64,000 bases of DNA, taken from Gordonia sp. ABSL11-1. GTDB taxonomy: Bacteria > Actinomycetota > Actinomycetes > Mycobacteriales > Mycobacteriaceae. The position numbers were made by a program, and so were the translations under genes. The notes below the pieces were generated by a model, which had not been told where the DNA came from, made no database searches, and saw nothing but the letters and a program-made list of their open reading frames with translations. Of this stretch, positions 20,587-32,837 are shown in pieces. Each line of letters starts with the position of its first letter. Position 1 is the stretch's first letter. Location of the stretch: NCBI RefSeq assembly GCF_030315685.1, contig NZ_JASXSI010000008.1, forward strand, positions 153,774 through 217,773. Direction: 5' to 3'.

Positions 20587-23500
20587 ACGGACAGGTCGAC
20601 CAGTACCACCTGTCCCGGTTGCAACTGGTCAACTGGGGCGTGTTCGACGGGTATCACTCGATTCCGTTCAGTCCCAACGGATCACTGATCACCGGGTCAT
20701 CCGGGAGTGGCAAGTCGTCCTTGCTCGACGCGATCTCGCTCGCCTTCCTTCCCGACCACCGACGCAACTTCAACGCCTCCGGCGACGCCACCGCGGCGGG
20801 ATCCTCGAGCGGGCGCCGTACCGTCGGCAAGTACGTGCGCGGCGCCTGGGGAGAGCGACGCGACGGGACGAACGCCAGGGAGATCATGTACCTGCGTGGT
20901 AGCGGACCCGCCTGGGCGGCGATCTCGGTGACCTACACGTCGACGACGGGGGCGTCGATCACCGGACTGGTGCTGAAGTGGCTGGCCGCCGGCAAGATGA
21001 CCGACGCCCACAGTTCCTACTTCATCAGCGACGGTGACGTCGACATCGTCGACGTCTGCAATGAGTGGGCGCGCAACAACTACAACTCGGCGAAGTTCCG
21101 GGAACGCGGATGGCGGGGCGGACCGGGTGAGGGAAAGTATCTCGCCACGCTCTACTCGCTGATCGGCATCCGCGGATCCGATGCGGCCCAACAACTCCTC
21201 GGCAAGGCGAAGTCACTCAAGAGTGTCGGGGGTCTGGCCCAGTTCGTCCGTGAGTTCATGCTCGACGAACCCACCAGCGTCGTCGGGATCTCCGACGCCC
21301 TGGAACAGATCGATCCACTCGTCGAGGCACGCGGTCTTCTCGACGTGGCCCGACGCAAACGCACCATCCTCGGCAACATCGAGGCGGTGCAGGAGCGGTA
21401 CGCGACCGAGGCCGCGACCTTCACCGTCCTCGACACCATCGACACCGCGATCGTGCGGTCGTACCTGAACAACCTCCGTCGACGGAGCGCCGAACCGGAG
21501 ATCGTGGACCTCGACGATCAGATCGCCCGTCTGGACTCTGATCTCGCCGCTCTGACCTCGCAGCACGATCAGCTCCGCCAGGATCACAGCCACCTGTTGT
21601 CCCGGATCGCCACGTCCACCGGTGATCTCGCCCCGCTCCAGGAACAACTGACCTCGGCGCAGCGGCTGAGCAACGAGGTCTCGATGCGGCGCGCGAGCTA
21701 CGAGCACAAGGTTGCCGCCCTGGACTTCGGGCTGCCCGACGACGCCGAGGAGTTCTGGTCCCTGCGCGAGAACCTGATGGAGGAGGCGACGCGGATCGAC
21801 GGCCAGCTCGCGGCCGGGAAGGCGCACTTCGCCGAGTTCCTCGCTCGCGAGGTGGCCGCCCGCACCCAACGCGACGCCGCGCAGGACGAGCTGACCCGCG
21901 TGGAACAGGCCGGCTCCGCCCTGCCACGCACCGAACACGAGATGCGCAAGTCGATCGCGACTGCCCTCGGCATCGACGAGTCGGAGCTCCGATACGTCGC
22001 CGAGCTGGTCGAGCTCCACCCCGATCACGAACGCTGGCGACTGGCGGTGGAGAAGATCCTGCGCAACGCGGGTCTGCGACTACTCGTGCCGGACAAGCAC
22101 TTCGAGGCCGCTCTGCGCTATGTCAACAGTCACGACATGCGCGGGCGCATCCAACTCCACCACGCCGAGAACCGCCCGGCGCCACCCGCTGAGCCCGGCA
22201 CGCTCGGCGCGACGTTGCGCGCCGTGGACCCGGAACACCCATGCTCCGCGGAGGCCGTCGCGATCCTGGCCCGCCTCGGCAACTACGTGTGCGTCGACTA
22301 CCCGTCGGACTTCCCGGATCACCCCCGGGCGGTCACAGACAAGGGCCTGCGCAAGGATTCGGCGAAGTTGGCCATCAAGGACGACCGTCAGGCGCTGCGT
22401 CCGTCCCAGTACATCTTCGTGGGCAACGTCGATGCCAAGATCGCGGCGTTGCAGGACGAACTCGACTCCGAGCAACGCGTGTACGAGAAGGCCCGTGCGG
22501 CCAGTGCCGCCCTGGACCGTGAGCGCTCGGCCAAGGAGCAGCAGCGCGACGCCTACCGCCGCGTGTGCGAGCAGTTCACCCAGTGGAGCGAGATCGACAC
22601 GGACTCCGCGGACGATCGCGTCGAGCAGCTCGCCGAGCAGTACGAGTTGCTGATGGAGGAACATCCCGACATCGAGGCGCTGCAACGCAAGGCCGAGGAC
22701 ATCTGGGAGCAGGTCCGCTCGGCGATCTCCCAGGCAGCCCTCGTCCGCGACAAGATCGCCACCCACGATCAGCGGCGAACGCAGCTGCTGGACCTGGTCG
22801 ACAAGCTCCGGCCGGAAGATGTTCCCGCGCAAGCGGAGAACACCCTCGACGGCTTCCGCGAGGACTCGGCGGCGACTCTCGATGTCCTGGCGCCGGAGGC
22901 ATTTCGACAAGAGCTGATGAAGTCGGTGGTCAAGGATCGTGACCGGATGCGATCGGACGCACGCCGGTCGCGCGACGAGCTCGCGCGGATTCTCGACACC
23001 TACGACGAGGAGTTCCCCGACGCCATCCCCAACGACAGCGACGACTTCGACGAGCGCATCCACGACTACGTTGCGCTGAGCCGGCGCATCGACGAGCGTG
23101 AACTGCCGACGGCGTATGACCGGATGCGCCGCCTGATCACCGAGCAGGCGCCGGGTGCGATCCTCAACCTGCACATGGCCGCCGACGCCGAGGAACGACG
23201 GATCGTCGAGCAGATCGAACGGGTCAACACCGGACTCGGTGCGGTGGCGTTCAACCGCGGTACCCGGCTACGCCTGCATCCGGGCCGCAAGCACCTCGCC
23301 GCCGTCACCGAGCTCACCGAGAAGGCGCGCCAGATCTCGCAACGCACCACGGCGGTCAGTTTCGGCGATGAACAGGCGATCCTCGAGCAGTACGCCGACA
23401 TCATCCTGCTGCGTGAGCGGCTCGCGGGGGGCACACCGGAGGACCGCGCCTGGACCCGGGACGCCCTCGACGTCCGCAACCGATTCGATTTCTACTGCGA

Positions 23501-23927
23501 AGAGCACGATGCCTCGTCCGGCGAGACGATCCGTACGTACAGCAACGCAGGCGACAACTCGGGCGGCGAGCAGGAAAAGCTGATGGCGTTCTGCCTCGCC
23601 GGTGCGCTGAGCTTCAACCTGGCAAGTCCCGACGGCACCGACAATCGGCCGATCTTCGCCCAGCTCATGCTCGACGAGGCGTTCTCGAAGTCGGATCCGC
23701 AGTTCGCGCAACAGGCCCTCTCGGCGTTCCGCAAGTTCGGATTCCAGTTGATCATCGTGGCGACCGTGCAGAACACCAGCACCATCCAGCCCTATATCGA
23801 CAACGTCGTGATGGTGTCGAAGTCGGAGGCCGCCGGCGACGCGCGCCCGGTGGCCACCGCCATGTCGACGTCGATCCAGGCCTTCTCGGATCTGAGGCGG
23901 ACGAGCGGCGCTCAGCTCCCCGTCTGA
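20583..23927 (+). CDS. jetC: JetC (MksB-like), SMC ATPase of the Jet complex
   Basis: This is a 1114-residue SMC-like ATPase. Walker [10 protein letters not shown] is at residues 38-46. Two long coiled-coil arms lie around a central hinge, and the ABC signature NSGGEQEK is near residue 993. Walker B is at about 1028-1033 ([11 protein letters not shown]), followed by an H-loop region with ATVQNT. Known: with JetA, JetB and the nuclease JetD this motor extrudes DNA loops, and small circular DNA is cleaved (Wadjet); without JetD the same trio are MksBEF condensins. GTG 20583 overlaps the jetB stop. No jetD follows: the next gene is an exported M15 peptidase. Confidence 0.93.
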   Translation: MNGQVDQYHLSRLQLVNWGVFDGYHSIPFSPNGSLITGSSGSGKSSLLDAISLAFLPDHRRNFNASGDATAAGSSSGRRTVGKYVRGAWGERRDGTNAREIMYLRGSGPAWAAISVTYTSTTGASITGLVLKWLAAGKMTDAHSSYFISDGDVDIVDVCNEWARNNYNSAKFRERGWRGGPGEGKYLATLYSLIGIRGSDAAQQLLGKAKSLKSVGGLAQFVREFMLDEPTSVVGISDALEQIDPLVEARGLLDVARRKRTILGNIEAVQERYATEAATFTVLDTIDTAIVRSYLNNLRRRSAEPEIVDLDDQIARLDSDLAALTSQHDQLRQDHSHLLSRIATSTGDLAPLQEQLTSAQRLSNEVSMRRASYEHKVAALDFGLPDDAEEFWSLRENLMEEATRIDGQLAAGKAHFAEFLAREVAARTQRDAAQDELTRVEQAGSALPRTEHEMRKSIATALGIDESELRYVAELVELHPDHERWRLAVEKILRNAGLRLLVPDKHFEAALRYVNSHDMRGRIQLHHAENRPAPPAEPGTLGATLRAVDPEHPCSAEAVAILARLGNYVCVDYPSDFPDHPRAVTDKGLRKDSAKLAIKDDRQALRPSQYIFVGNVDAKIAALQDELDSEQRVYEKARAASAALDRERSAKEQQRDAYRRVCEQFTQWSEIDTDSADDRVEQLAEQYELLMEEHPDIEALQRKAEDIWEQVRSAISQAALVRDKIATHDQRRTQLLDLVDKLRPEDVPAQAENTLDGFREDSAATLDVLAPEAFRQELMKSVVKDRDRMRSDARRSRDELARILDTYDEEFPDAIPNDSDDFDERIHDYVALSRRIDERELPTAYDRMRRLITEQAPGAILNLHMAADAEERRIVEQIERVNTGLGAVAFNRGTRLRLHPGRKHLAAVTELTEKARQISQRTTAVSFGDEQAILEQYADIILLRERLAGGTPEDRAWTRDALDVRNRFDFYCEEHDASSGETIRTYSNAGDNSGGEQEKLMAFCLAGALSFNLASPDGTDNRPIFAQLMLDEAFSKSDPQFAQQALSAFRKFGFQLIIVATVQNTSTIQPYIDNVVMVSKSEAAGDARPVATAMSTSIQAFSDLRRTSGAQLPV

Positions 23928-24011
23928 CGCACTCGACTCGGCACACACGGCACACACGGTGTGCTCCACGGTGTGATCCTCGGGTTTACTACTCGTGTGC
24001 CGCCTCTGCTG

Positions 24012-24578
24012 ATGCCGATGTCGCCGCCTCACCCCACGATGTCGCGGCCGTCCACGATCGATCGTCGGCCGATCCGCCCGTTCGTGCGCGTGACCAGGAT
24101 GGTCGTGGCAGGGGCGGCCATCGTTCTCTGTCTGTCGGTGTCCACGATTGCGACGCCCGATGCCGGCGCGGCACCCGGTACGGCGGGACTCGACCCCGTC
24201 CTCGCGCTGGCCTACACGCAGGCTGCGGACACCGCGCGCACCGAGGGGATCGCCCTGTGGATCACCTCGGGCAGGCGGTCGGCGACCGAGCAGCGGCAGC
24301 TGTGGCGCGATGCGATCGCCACGTACGGATCGCCCGATGCCGCACGCCGCTGGGTGTTGCCGCCTGAGCAGTCACCGCATGTGGCCGGACGCGCGATCGA
24401 TGTGGGACCACGAGCGGGGGCCGCCTGGCTCGAGGCGCGCGGATCCCGATGGGGGCTGTGCCGGACCTTCGTCAACGAATGGTGGCATTTTGAGGTGGCG
24501 ACGATCCCGGGAACGCCCTGCCCGCGCATGTGGCCGGACGCCGCGATACGGGCGGATCGGTCACCGCGCTCCTGGTGA
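24012..24578 (+). CDS. Exported M15 (VanY-type) D-alanyl-D-alanine carboxypeptidase
   Basis: This 188-residue protein has an N-terminal export signal: basic residues, then the hydrophobic core MVVAGAAIVLCLSVSTIA and an Ala-rich cleavage region DAGAAPG. The zinc-peptidase domain carries SGRRSATEQRQLW, the ligand motif HVAGRAIDVGP (HxxGxAxD) and EWWHFEV (ExxH). It would trim D-Ala from peptidoglycan stems outside the membrane. ATG 24012 was chosen, but ATG 24018 and GTG 23997 are possible. It occupies the place where jetD would be expected but is unrelated to it. Its 3' end overlaps the convergent glycosyltransferase gene by 18 bases. Confidence 0.85.
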   Translation: MPMSPPHPTMSRPSTIDRRPIRPFVRVTRMVVAGAAIVLCLSVSTIATPDAGAAPGTAGLDPVLALAYTQAADTARTEGIALWITSGRRSATEQRQLWRDAIATYGSPDAARRWVLPPEQSPHVAGRAIDVGPRAGAAWLEARGSRWGLCRTFVNEWWHFEVATIPGTPCPRMWPDAAIRADRSPRSW

Positions 24579-26114
24579 GATCTCGCCGGGTGGAGGGAGG
24601 AATTCGATCACCTGCAGTTCCTTGGCGGTTGCCGGCGGCTGTTCCCGGAAGCCGGACTGTCGCAGACTCGCGACCGGCGTGGACGCATCCGCGTCGTCGG
24701 TGAGCACCCACACCCGCGGACATCCGGTCGCGCGGGCACCGACCGTGTCGACGGGCACATCCTTCTCCCACAGCTGTCCGCGCTCGACCGCGGACGGCAC
24801 GGACCGATCGACCAGGAGGTCTCGGCCGGTGTCGAATCCTTGGGGGTATCCCTGGGAGACGAAGCGGGAGTTGTACTCCGGGTGTTCGAGATATCCGTAC
24901 ACGACGCAGTCGTCGCGGTGCACGTGGGATGCCAGATAGGCCGACACCGTCCGGTAGTCCGAGCCGAACGGCTTCGCGAAGGTCGAATGCAGGAACACCA
25001 CGCTCGGGATGGCCAGGACGACGAACACGGCGGTCCACACCGCGGCGGCCGGGACGGCGAACAGTCGGCGACGTGCACCCAGCCACGCGAGTGCAGCGGC
25101 CAGCAGGAGCGCGACAGCCGGTGCCGAGAAGGTGAGATAGCGGGTGACGAACGCCGGGGTGACCAGGAGTGAGTAGAGCGCGAGCAGGATCGGGGGAACG
25201 ACCAGCCACGGTCCCGCCACCGCGGGCAGCGACGGCCGCAACCGTTCCGGACGGGAGGTCGCCGACTCCGAGATGTCGACGTCCTCGGCGGCGCCCCCGC
25301 GGCGTCGCACCATGCGGACCAACGCCCAGGCGAGGACGACCAGGACGAGGAGCGTCAGTTGCGGCGCATACGGGAATGCGACGTCGTTCATTCGCAGCAC
25401 CGGGCTGTAGCGGAAGCGGCTGATCCAATCGACCTGACCGGACTGGCTCGACACCTCCAGCACCAGCGGCGACACCAGTGCGGTCGCGGTCACCGCGCAC
25501 AGCGCGAACACGCCGACGACGCGTCGCGTGCGGGCCGCCAGCAGGACCGTCACCGTGTGCGCACCGAGGATCAACAGGCTCAGGGAGGCGAACAGGACGG
25601 CGAGCACGATCAACGCGACATACCCGACGGCGTACGGCCACCATCGTCGATCGTCGAGAAGGGCGCGGATCAAGGACACGAGCGCCACCGTCGACCACAC
25701 CGCGGCCGCCATGGTGAAGGCGTATGGCCGCGCCTCCACCGCCGTCTGGACCGTCGCCGGCAGGACGGCGAACACGACCGCTGCGATCCACGCCGTCGAC
25801 GGCGTCGAGACCATCCGGGTGAGCACGAAGACGCCGGCCCCGGTGACGCCGATCGCCAGCACACCCGGCAATCGAACCCACAGTGTCGTATCGGGGACGA
25901 GGCGCAACCAGCCGCTCATGAGGGCGTAATAGAGACCGTGGACGGCGTCGACGTTGCCCACCAGTCGCAGCAACTCGTCCGGCGATCGTCGGGCGGCACT
26001 CAGTGTGGCCATCTCGTCGTACCAGAACAACGGAATCCACGAACCCACGAACGACACGACCATCGCGAGGACACCCGCACCGACGGCAGGCCTCGACACC
26101 GCGCTCGAACGCAT
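24561..26114 (-). CDS. Membrane glycosyltransferase of the GT-C superfamily (GT39/mannosyltransferase-like)
   Basis: A 517-residue polytopic membrane protein with about ten hydrophobic segments. The first external loop carries the acidic pair of the GT-C fold in LFWYDEMATLSAARRSP, near residues 30-45. A roughly 130-residue soluble C-terminal domain follows. Such enzymes transfer a sugar from a polyprenyl-phosphate donor to proteins or envelope lipids on the outer face. ATG 26114 follows AGGGAG. A soluble GT2 enzyme is transcribed divergently 172 bases away and may belong to the same pathway. Confidence 0.82.
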   Translation of the reverse strand: MRSSAVSRPAVGAGVLAMVVSFVGSWIPLFWYDEMATLSAARRSPDELLRLVGNVDAVHGLYYALMSGWLRLVPDTTLWVRLPGVLAIGVTGAGVFVLTRMVSTPSTAWIAAVVFAVLPATVQTAVEARPYAFTMAAAVWSTVALVSLIRALLDDRRWWPYAVGYVALIVLAVLFASLSLLILGAHTVTVLLAARTRRVVGVFALCAVTATALVSPLVLEVSSQSGQVDWISRFRYSPVLRMNDVAFPYAPQLTLLVLVVLAWALVRMVRRRGGAAEDVDISESATSRPERLRPSLPAVAGPWLVVPPILLALYSLLVTPAFVTRYLTFSAPAVALLLAAALAWLGARRRLFAVPAAAVWTAVFVVLAIPSVVFLHSTFAKPFGSDYRTVSAYLASHVHRDDCVVYGYLEHPEYNSRFVSQGYPQGFDTGRDLLVDRSVPSAVERGQLWEKDVPVDTVGARATGCPRVWVLTDDADASTPVASLRQSGFREQPPATAKELQVIEFLPPPGEISPGAR

Positions 26115-26285
26115 AACACTCCCTGGGGTCACCTGGGCGACGTGCAGTTCGGCTTCCTGAGAAGACCGGTCGCGCTCGACGCTATCCACGCACTCCGCCG
26201 ACGAACAAACCGTCGACGACGATTAACGATCGCCAATCACGCCGCAGCAGTTGGCCTTACCGCCGATGAGTGTTCTGATGGCCAG

Positions 26286-27095
26286 ATGGATACGACAACG
26301 AAGAGTGCGGTGGCCGTCGTCGTCCCGGCCTACAACGAGCAGCGGCTGATCGCCGGCACCATCGCGGCGCTCGAGAGGCAACACTTCGATTCGCTGCTCC
26401 AACGGGAGGTGCTCGGGGGGTTCCGGGTGATCGTCGTCGACAACGCGAGCAGCGACAACACCGCCGCGGTGGTCCAGGAGATCATCGACGCCGGCCCCGC
26501 TGTCCCGGTGGAGTTGGTCACCGAGACCGAGAAGGGCACCGGATGTGCCGCCGACACCGGCGTGCGTCACGCGATCGACACCGGCGCGGTCTACATCGCT
26601 CGCACGGATGCCGACTCGGTGCCGACACCCGACTGGCTCGGCAACCTGCTCACACCCCTTCTGAATGGAAAACGTCTGGTGGGTGGCCGGATTCGGGCAC
26701 GCGATGATGAGGGCTACCGGTCGCGGGTGTTCAATGCGATCGGTGTCCTGTGGCGACTGGGGCACGCAGCCGAGTGGTACCGCACGCGCAGGGAACCCGA
26801 CGCCCTGCGACGCAGCTTCGCCATCTGCGGCAACAACATGGCCGTCGATGCCGACATGTACGAACGATCCGGCGGATTCCCGCGCGGGAGCATCGAGAAC
26901 GTCGACGAGGATCATGTTCTGCAACAACGGGTTCGGGCGATCACCGGCGCCGGGGGCATCGCGCTGGCGAAGCGAGCCCTGGTCTACACCTCGCTCCGCC
27001 GTCTCGATGCCTACGGCACACGCGATTTCGTGTCCTGGTACAACGAGGGCAAAGAGGACCGGACGTCGATCGGTCATGCCGCCGACGTCCGCTGA
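26286..27095 (+). CDS. Family 2 glycosyltransferase
   Basis: This 269-residue cytoplasmic GT-A enzyme opens with VVVPAYNEQRLIAGTI, followed by VIVVDNASSDNTAAVV (nucleotide-binding) and the metal-binding DADSVP. An acceptor region GGFPRGSIENVDEDHVL is also seen; there are no membrane segments. Donor and acceptor are unknown. It is divergent from the GT-C membrane enzyme and converges on icd. The frame is open far upstream, but ATG 26286 is where the family-typical sequence begins. Confidence 0.9.
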   Translation: MDTTTKSAVAVVVPAYNEQRLIAGTIAALERQHFDSLLQREVLGGFRVIVVDNASSDNTAAVVQEIIDAGPAVPVELVTETEKGTGCAADTGVRHAIDTGAVYIARTDADSVPTPDWLGNLLTPLLNGKRLVGGRIRARDDEGYRSRVFNAIGVLWRLGHAAEWYRTRREPDALRRSFAICGNNMAVDADMYERSGGFPRGSIENVDEDHVLQQRVRAITGAGGIALAKRALVYTSLRRLDAYGTRDFVSWYNEGKEDRTSIGHAADVR

Positions 27096-27105
27096 CGCGC
27101 GAGAC

Positions 27106-27145
27106 GACGCGGCCCTGCGGTGCCGGAACAGCCCGGGGCCGCGTC
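27106..27145. terminator. Hairpin between the convergent GT2 and icd genes
   Basis: A perfect 10-bp inverted repeat (27106-27115 with 27136-27145, gacgcggccc/gggccgcgtc) lies between two stop codons. It has a 20-base loop and no T-run on either side. It could end transcription from both sides, as many GC-rich actinobacterial hairpins are thought to do. Confidence 0.45.
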
Positions 27146-27152
27146 GGTCAGC

Positions 27153-29393
<2,241 letters not shown>

Positions 29394-29602
29394 GATTGTG
29401 TCTTCGCCTCCAAGTCCGGTCAATCGAGTCATGGGTCGCATGTCTCGCCACATACCAGTATCACGCCACTTGGGGCGTCGCGCCGAGCGATCCACTACTG
29501 GCGGGTAACAAAAGACGGTGATCCGGTGCGGCGTAGCGTCGCGTGTCAGGTCGTGTCGTGCGGGATCGGGTCCGGTTCCGCGATCAACCCACAGGAGGAC
29601 GC

Positions 29603-29815
29603 ATGCGTCTGTCGACTCGGAATCAGCTCACCGGCATCATCACCGAGGTCACGCACGGAGCCGTCATGTCGACCGTGCGTGTCCAGCTCGACGGCGGCGA
29701 CCAGATCGTCACCTCATCGATCACCCGGGATGCCGCCGAAGAGCTCGGCCTCACGACCGGGCAACGCGCCACCGTCCTCATCAAGTCCACCGAGGTGGCC
29801 ATCGGTGTCGATTAG
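29603..29815 (+). CDS. Mop-type molybdate/molybdopterin-binding protein
   Basis: This 70-residue single Mop (TOBE-like) domain is [19 protein letters not shown] at the start, with [17 protein letters not shown] and the closing [13 protein letters not shown]. Known: such proteins assemble into hexamers that store molybdate. AGGAGG lies six bases before ATG 29603. No molybdate transporter or molybdoenzyme gene is adjacent, so it is a stand-alone molbindin. Confidence 0.88.
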   Translation: MRLSTRNQLTGIITEVTHGAVMSTVRVQLDGGDQIVTSSITRDAAEELGLTTGQRATVLIKSTEVAIGVD

Positions 29816-29875
29816 TGGTGTGGCTCTGCAGTGCAGGCACGGCAGAACCGCGGTCCGGTCAGTCCCCGCGGACCT

Positions 29876-30826
29876 CTAGGCCTCGGCGCGGCGCAGCACG
29901 TCGAGGACCTGGCGCGCGACTCCGGCCTTCCCTGCCGGGGTGAGGTGATACGCCGACGGTGTGTCGATACCCCAGAGCCACGGGCTCGACGAACACGCCG
30001 TGTGGGCGGCCCCCGCCGTCGACGCGGTGGCGAGGAGCGCTCCTGACGAACGAGCCGCGCGGGCAGTCGCTGCCACGAGGCCGGCGTGTACGCGGGTGGT
30101 CTCCGCGATCTCGGCCGGGATCAGCGGCACCGCCGAACAGAACGGCGCGCGGGGGTCGACGAGCGGTGGGTAGTCCACGAAGACGATGCGTGCGCGTGGC
30201 GCACGGCTCCGAACCGCGCCGACGATGGCGACCATCGACCGTTCGACGTCGACGTAGTCGGCCGCCGAGGGTTCGGGAGCCGGGACGCGGCCCGCGCGGC
30301 AGCCCGACGGTGTCGAACGCGAGGAGACCAACGAGGCCGCCGCCATCCGGTGGACACACACCTGGTCGGCCACTCGGCCGATGTAGCGCAGATCGTTGCC
30401 GCCGATGGTGATCGTCACCAGATCGGTCGTCGCGGTCACCGCGGTGATCTGCGGCTTCGTGGCATGTGGCCGCTGAGCGGTGCGCAGGATGTTCGCGGTC
30501 GTCGCACTCGAACAGCTGACGTCGGTCAGACGCAGACCCCGAGCGGAGGCGACGCGATGCGGGTAGTTGTCGGCGGCCCGCAGGCAGCCCTTGTCCAGGA
30601 GCTTCGGCGATCCGGGTCCCGCAGCGTAGGAACTGCCGAGTGCCACATAATCGATCGAGCCGACGTTCGTCGCCGCGGCGACCACACGCTGCTCCGGTTC
30701 CGCGGACACCGCGACGGTCGTCCCGACCACGACCGCGCCGGCCACGAGTGCCGCCGCGACTACCGGCGGACGATGCCGTGACACGCGGCGAGACCACCCA
30801 TACGCTGCGCAGATCCAGGCGTGCAT
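29876..30826 (-). CDS. Exported SGNH/GDSL esterase (lipase)
   Basis: A 316-residue protein with an N-terminal signal or anchor (VVAAALVAGAVVVGTTVAVSA) and the SGNH hydrolase blocks. Block I is YVALGSSYAAGPGSP (nucleophile Ser), block III is ITIGGNDLRY (oxyanion Asn), and the late His is in AYHLTPAGKAG. Cysteines in the mature part may form disulfides. It would hydrolyse acyl esters outside the cell. The gene converges on mop (60 bases between stops). ATG 30826 is used; a start closer to the signal core is possible. Confidence 0.87.
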   Translation of the reverse strand: MHAWICAAYGWSRRVSRHRPPVVAAALVAGAVVVGTTVAVSAEPEQRVVAAATNVGSIDYVALGSSYAAGPGSPKLLDKGCLRAADNYPHRVASARGLRLTDVSCSSATTANILRTAQRPHATKPQITAVTATTDLVTITIGGNDLRYIGRVADQVCVHRMAAASLVSSRSTPSGCRAGRVPAPEPSAADYVDVERSMVAIVGAVRSRAPRARIVFVDYPPLVDPRAPFCSAVPLIPAEIAETTRVHAGLVAATARAARSSGALLATASTAGAAHTACSSSPWLWGIDTPSAYHLTPAGKAGVARQVLDVLRRAEA

Positions 30827-30982
30827 CGTTCACCAATCGTCGGTCGGTCCGCGGAGTCCGCTCGTCGTACGAGACGTGCGGGGTCGGGTTCCGGCGATCG
30901 GCGTCGATCGCGCGCCGTCGGCGCGATGGCGCTCCGGTGTCCCGGCTTGATCATCGCGGGCGGCGACGTCGCCGTTACGGTC

Positions 30983-32329
30983 TCAGCGGAATGGGTCGAC
31001 CGGGCGAAAACCCATCCGGCGCAACGGGGAACCCAACCGCCAGTACAGCAGGCCACCGAGACCGCGGGGAAAGAACGTGGCGGTGGCGGTGACCTCCGCG
31101 GACGCCCCGGGCGTCGACGAACCCTCGCGAATCCGATACTCGAGGAACGCTTCTCCCGGGCTCGCGGTGTCGGCATGCAGACGCAGCAGGGTCGGGGACT
31201 CGGACTCGACGGCCATCCAGTGGCCATCGACGCCATCGACGCCATCGCGGAGCTTCCGCCACGCGGCCTCGGGCGAATCGGTGGTCGTCGTCCGATCCTC
31301 GGCGGTGAAGGTCTCCTCACCCGCCCACGGCGGATCCGAGGGAAGCGGTTCAGCCGGAGACGTTCCCGCGGTGGCGTTGTCCCACGACACGGTGGCATCG
31401 CCCCGATGCACTCGGCTCAACGTCGCCACCAGGGCTGCGCGGTAGGACTGGAGCCCGCCGGATGGCGGGGCGATCACGTCGTCGATATCCCGGTTGCGGC
31501 ACACCGCGTCGCACTCCAGGGACTCGATGAGGGGTCGGGCGATCTTGCCCCTGATGGGCGTGACGAACCGGACCCACCTGCTGGCGATGGTGGGGGTGAG
31601 GAAGGGAAGCACGATCATCTGGCGGGGACGGAGCCCGGCCACCTCGGCATATCCCTGCATCATGTCGCCGTACTCGAGGACATCCGGGCCGCCGATGTCC
31701 CAGGTGCGGGACTCGGGCACCGTCGCCGTCGCGGCGTCGACGAGGTAGTGCAGGGCGTCGGCCACCGCGATCGGCTGGATCCTGTTGTGCACCCATCGGG
31801 GCGTGGTCATCGCGGGCAACCGCTCGGTGAGATGGCGGATCAACTCGAAGGATGCCGACCCGGACCCGATCAGGGTGCCCGCCTGCAGTGCGACGGTCTC
31901 GATGCCCGAATCGATCAGGATCTGGCCGACCTCGGCCCGCGACGCCAGGTGTTCGGAGAGCTCCACGCCTTCGGGATGCAGGCCTCCGAGGTACACGATC
32001 CGACGGACGCCGCGAGCACGGGCGGCCTCCACGACATTGTCGGCCGAGCGACGTTCCTCGGCGGCGAAATCGGAGTCGGTGCTCATCGAGTGGACCAGGT
32101 GGTAGACGACGTCGATGCCGGTGAACGCCTCGCTCAGCGACTCCAGGTCGGAGAGGTCTCCCCGGACGACCTCCGCGCGGTCGTCGGCGACCCAGGGAGC
32201 CTCGTCGAGCTTGGACGGGGTGCGCGCCAAGGCCCGGACAGCATGCCCTCGTGCGAGCAGCCGGGGCGCGAGACGGCCACCGACATAGCCGGTCGCACCG
32301 GTGACGAGACATCGCCGAGAGTCGTTCAT
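30983..32329 (-). CDS. Extended SDR (NAD(P)-binding) protein with C-terminal DUF2867 domain
   Basis: This 448-residue two-domain protein has residues 1-250 as an atypical extended SDR with the dinucleotide motif CLVTGATGYVGGRLAPRLL and VVYHLVHSM where an active-site loop would lie. It lacks a clear YxxxK. Residues 300-448 match the DUF2867/SRPBCC-like domain that often follows such SDRs (GGLLYWRLGSPLRRMGF). GGGAGAG precedes ATG 32329. The substrate is unknown. The 5' region is shared with the divergent DUF1540 gene. Confidence 0.85.
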   Translation of the reverse strand: MNDSRRCLVTGATGYVGGRLAPRLLARGHAVRALARTPSKLDEAPWVADDRAEVVRGDLSDLESLSEAFTGIDVVYHLVHSMSTDSDFAAEERRSADNVVEAARARGVRRIVYLGGLHPEGVELSEHLASRAEVGQILIDSGIETVALQAGTLIGSGSASFELIRHLTERLPAMTTPRWVHNRIQPIAVADALHYLVDAATATVPESRTWDIGGPDVLEYGDMMQGYAEVAGLRPRQMIVLPFLTPTIASRWVRFVTPIRGKIARPLIESLECDAVCRNRDIDDVIAPPSGGLQSYRAALVATLSRVHRGDATVSWDNATAGTSPAEPLPSDPPWAGEETFTAEDRTTTTDSPEAAWRKLRDGVDGVDGHWMAVESESPTLLRLHADTASPGEAFLEYRIREGSSTPGASAEVTATATFFPRGLGGLLYWRLGSPLRRMGFRPVDPFR

Positions 32330-32429
32330 CTCTCCCAGCGTACGGAGAACGCCGCCGCCGCAGGTGGACTCGTTCGGCACCGCACGACGGCAAGTGCGAA
32401 AAGGTATGGCTCACTTAATTTTCGGCGTC

Positions 32430-32448
32430 TCAGGCAAGCCTCACATTG
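32430..32448 (+). promoter_or_regulatory. Candidate IdeR/DtxR iron box upstream of the DUF1540 gene
   Basis: The 19-mer tcaggcaagcctcacattg shares 11 positions with the DtxR/IdeR consensus ttaggttaggctaacctaa, including the AGG...AG.CT core. It lies 38 bases before ATG 32486 and just upstream of a TAGACT -10 box (32473-32478) that would give a leaderless mRNA. This is a consensus match by eye; its second half is weak. Confidence 0.4.
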
Positions 32449-32485
32449 CTGGCGGCGCCATACGGACGGTCCTAGACTTCGATAC

Positions 32486-32785
32486 ATGGCCACCCTCGAA
32501 ATGCCCCATGTCACCGAATGCACCGTGAGTGCATGTTCCTACAACCACGACGGATGTCACGCCTTCGCGATCAGCGTCGGCGGCCACAACGGCACCGCCG
32601 ACTGCGCGACGTTCATCCCGCTGTCCACGAACGGCGGACTCGATGTCGTGTCGCCGCAGGTAGGCGCCTGCCAACGGGCCGACTGCATCCACAACGAAAG
32701 CCTGGAGTGCACCGCGACGGCGGTGCGGATCGGCGCCGGAGAGAGTTCCGACACCGCCAACTGCCTCACCTACGCCACCCACTGA
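32486..32785 (+). CDS. DUF1540 protein with two Cys-rich modules
   Basis: This 99-residue protein repeats a short metal-binding-type motif twice. The first copy is TECTVSACSYNHDGCHAF...ADCATF, and the second is GACQRADCIHNESLECTA...ANCLTY. The Cys spacing fits DUF1540, whose function is unknown; the pattern suggests binding of a metal, perhaps iron or zinc. A TAGACT box ending 7 bases before ATG 32486 and the lack of a Shine-Dalgarno sequence suggest leaderless translation. An iron-box-like sequence lies upstream. It is divergent from the SDR gene. Confidence 0.85.
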   Translation: MATLEMPHVTECTVSACSYNHDGCHAFAISVGGHNGTADCATFIPLSTNGGLDVVSPQVGACQRADCIHNESLECTATAVRIGAGESSDTANCLTYATH

Positions 32786-32837
32786 CGCCACCGCACCGAC
32801 CGTCGCAACCGGAGCAGGCCCGGGTGCGGCGGTCAGT
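32781..32837. terminator. Imperfect hairpin between the convergent DUF1540 and PhoD genes
   Basis: ACTGAC at 32781-32786 pairs with GTCAGT at 32832-32837, and CGCACC pairs with GGTGCG just inside, with a small bulge. The structure overlaps both stop codons. No T-run follows. Confidence 0.3.

Noticed and set aside
23940..23962. gcacacacg direct repeat after jetC
   Set aside because: Short and imperfect; no evidence for a CRISPR, terminator or attachment site.
30821..32485. The long + strand frame upstream of the DUF1540 gene
   Set aside because: It is antisense to the SDR gene and is low-complexity; only the last 99 codons, from ATG 32486, encode a real protein.
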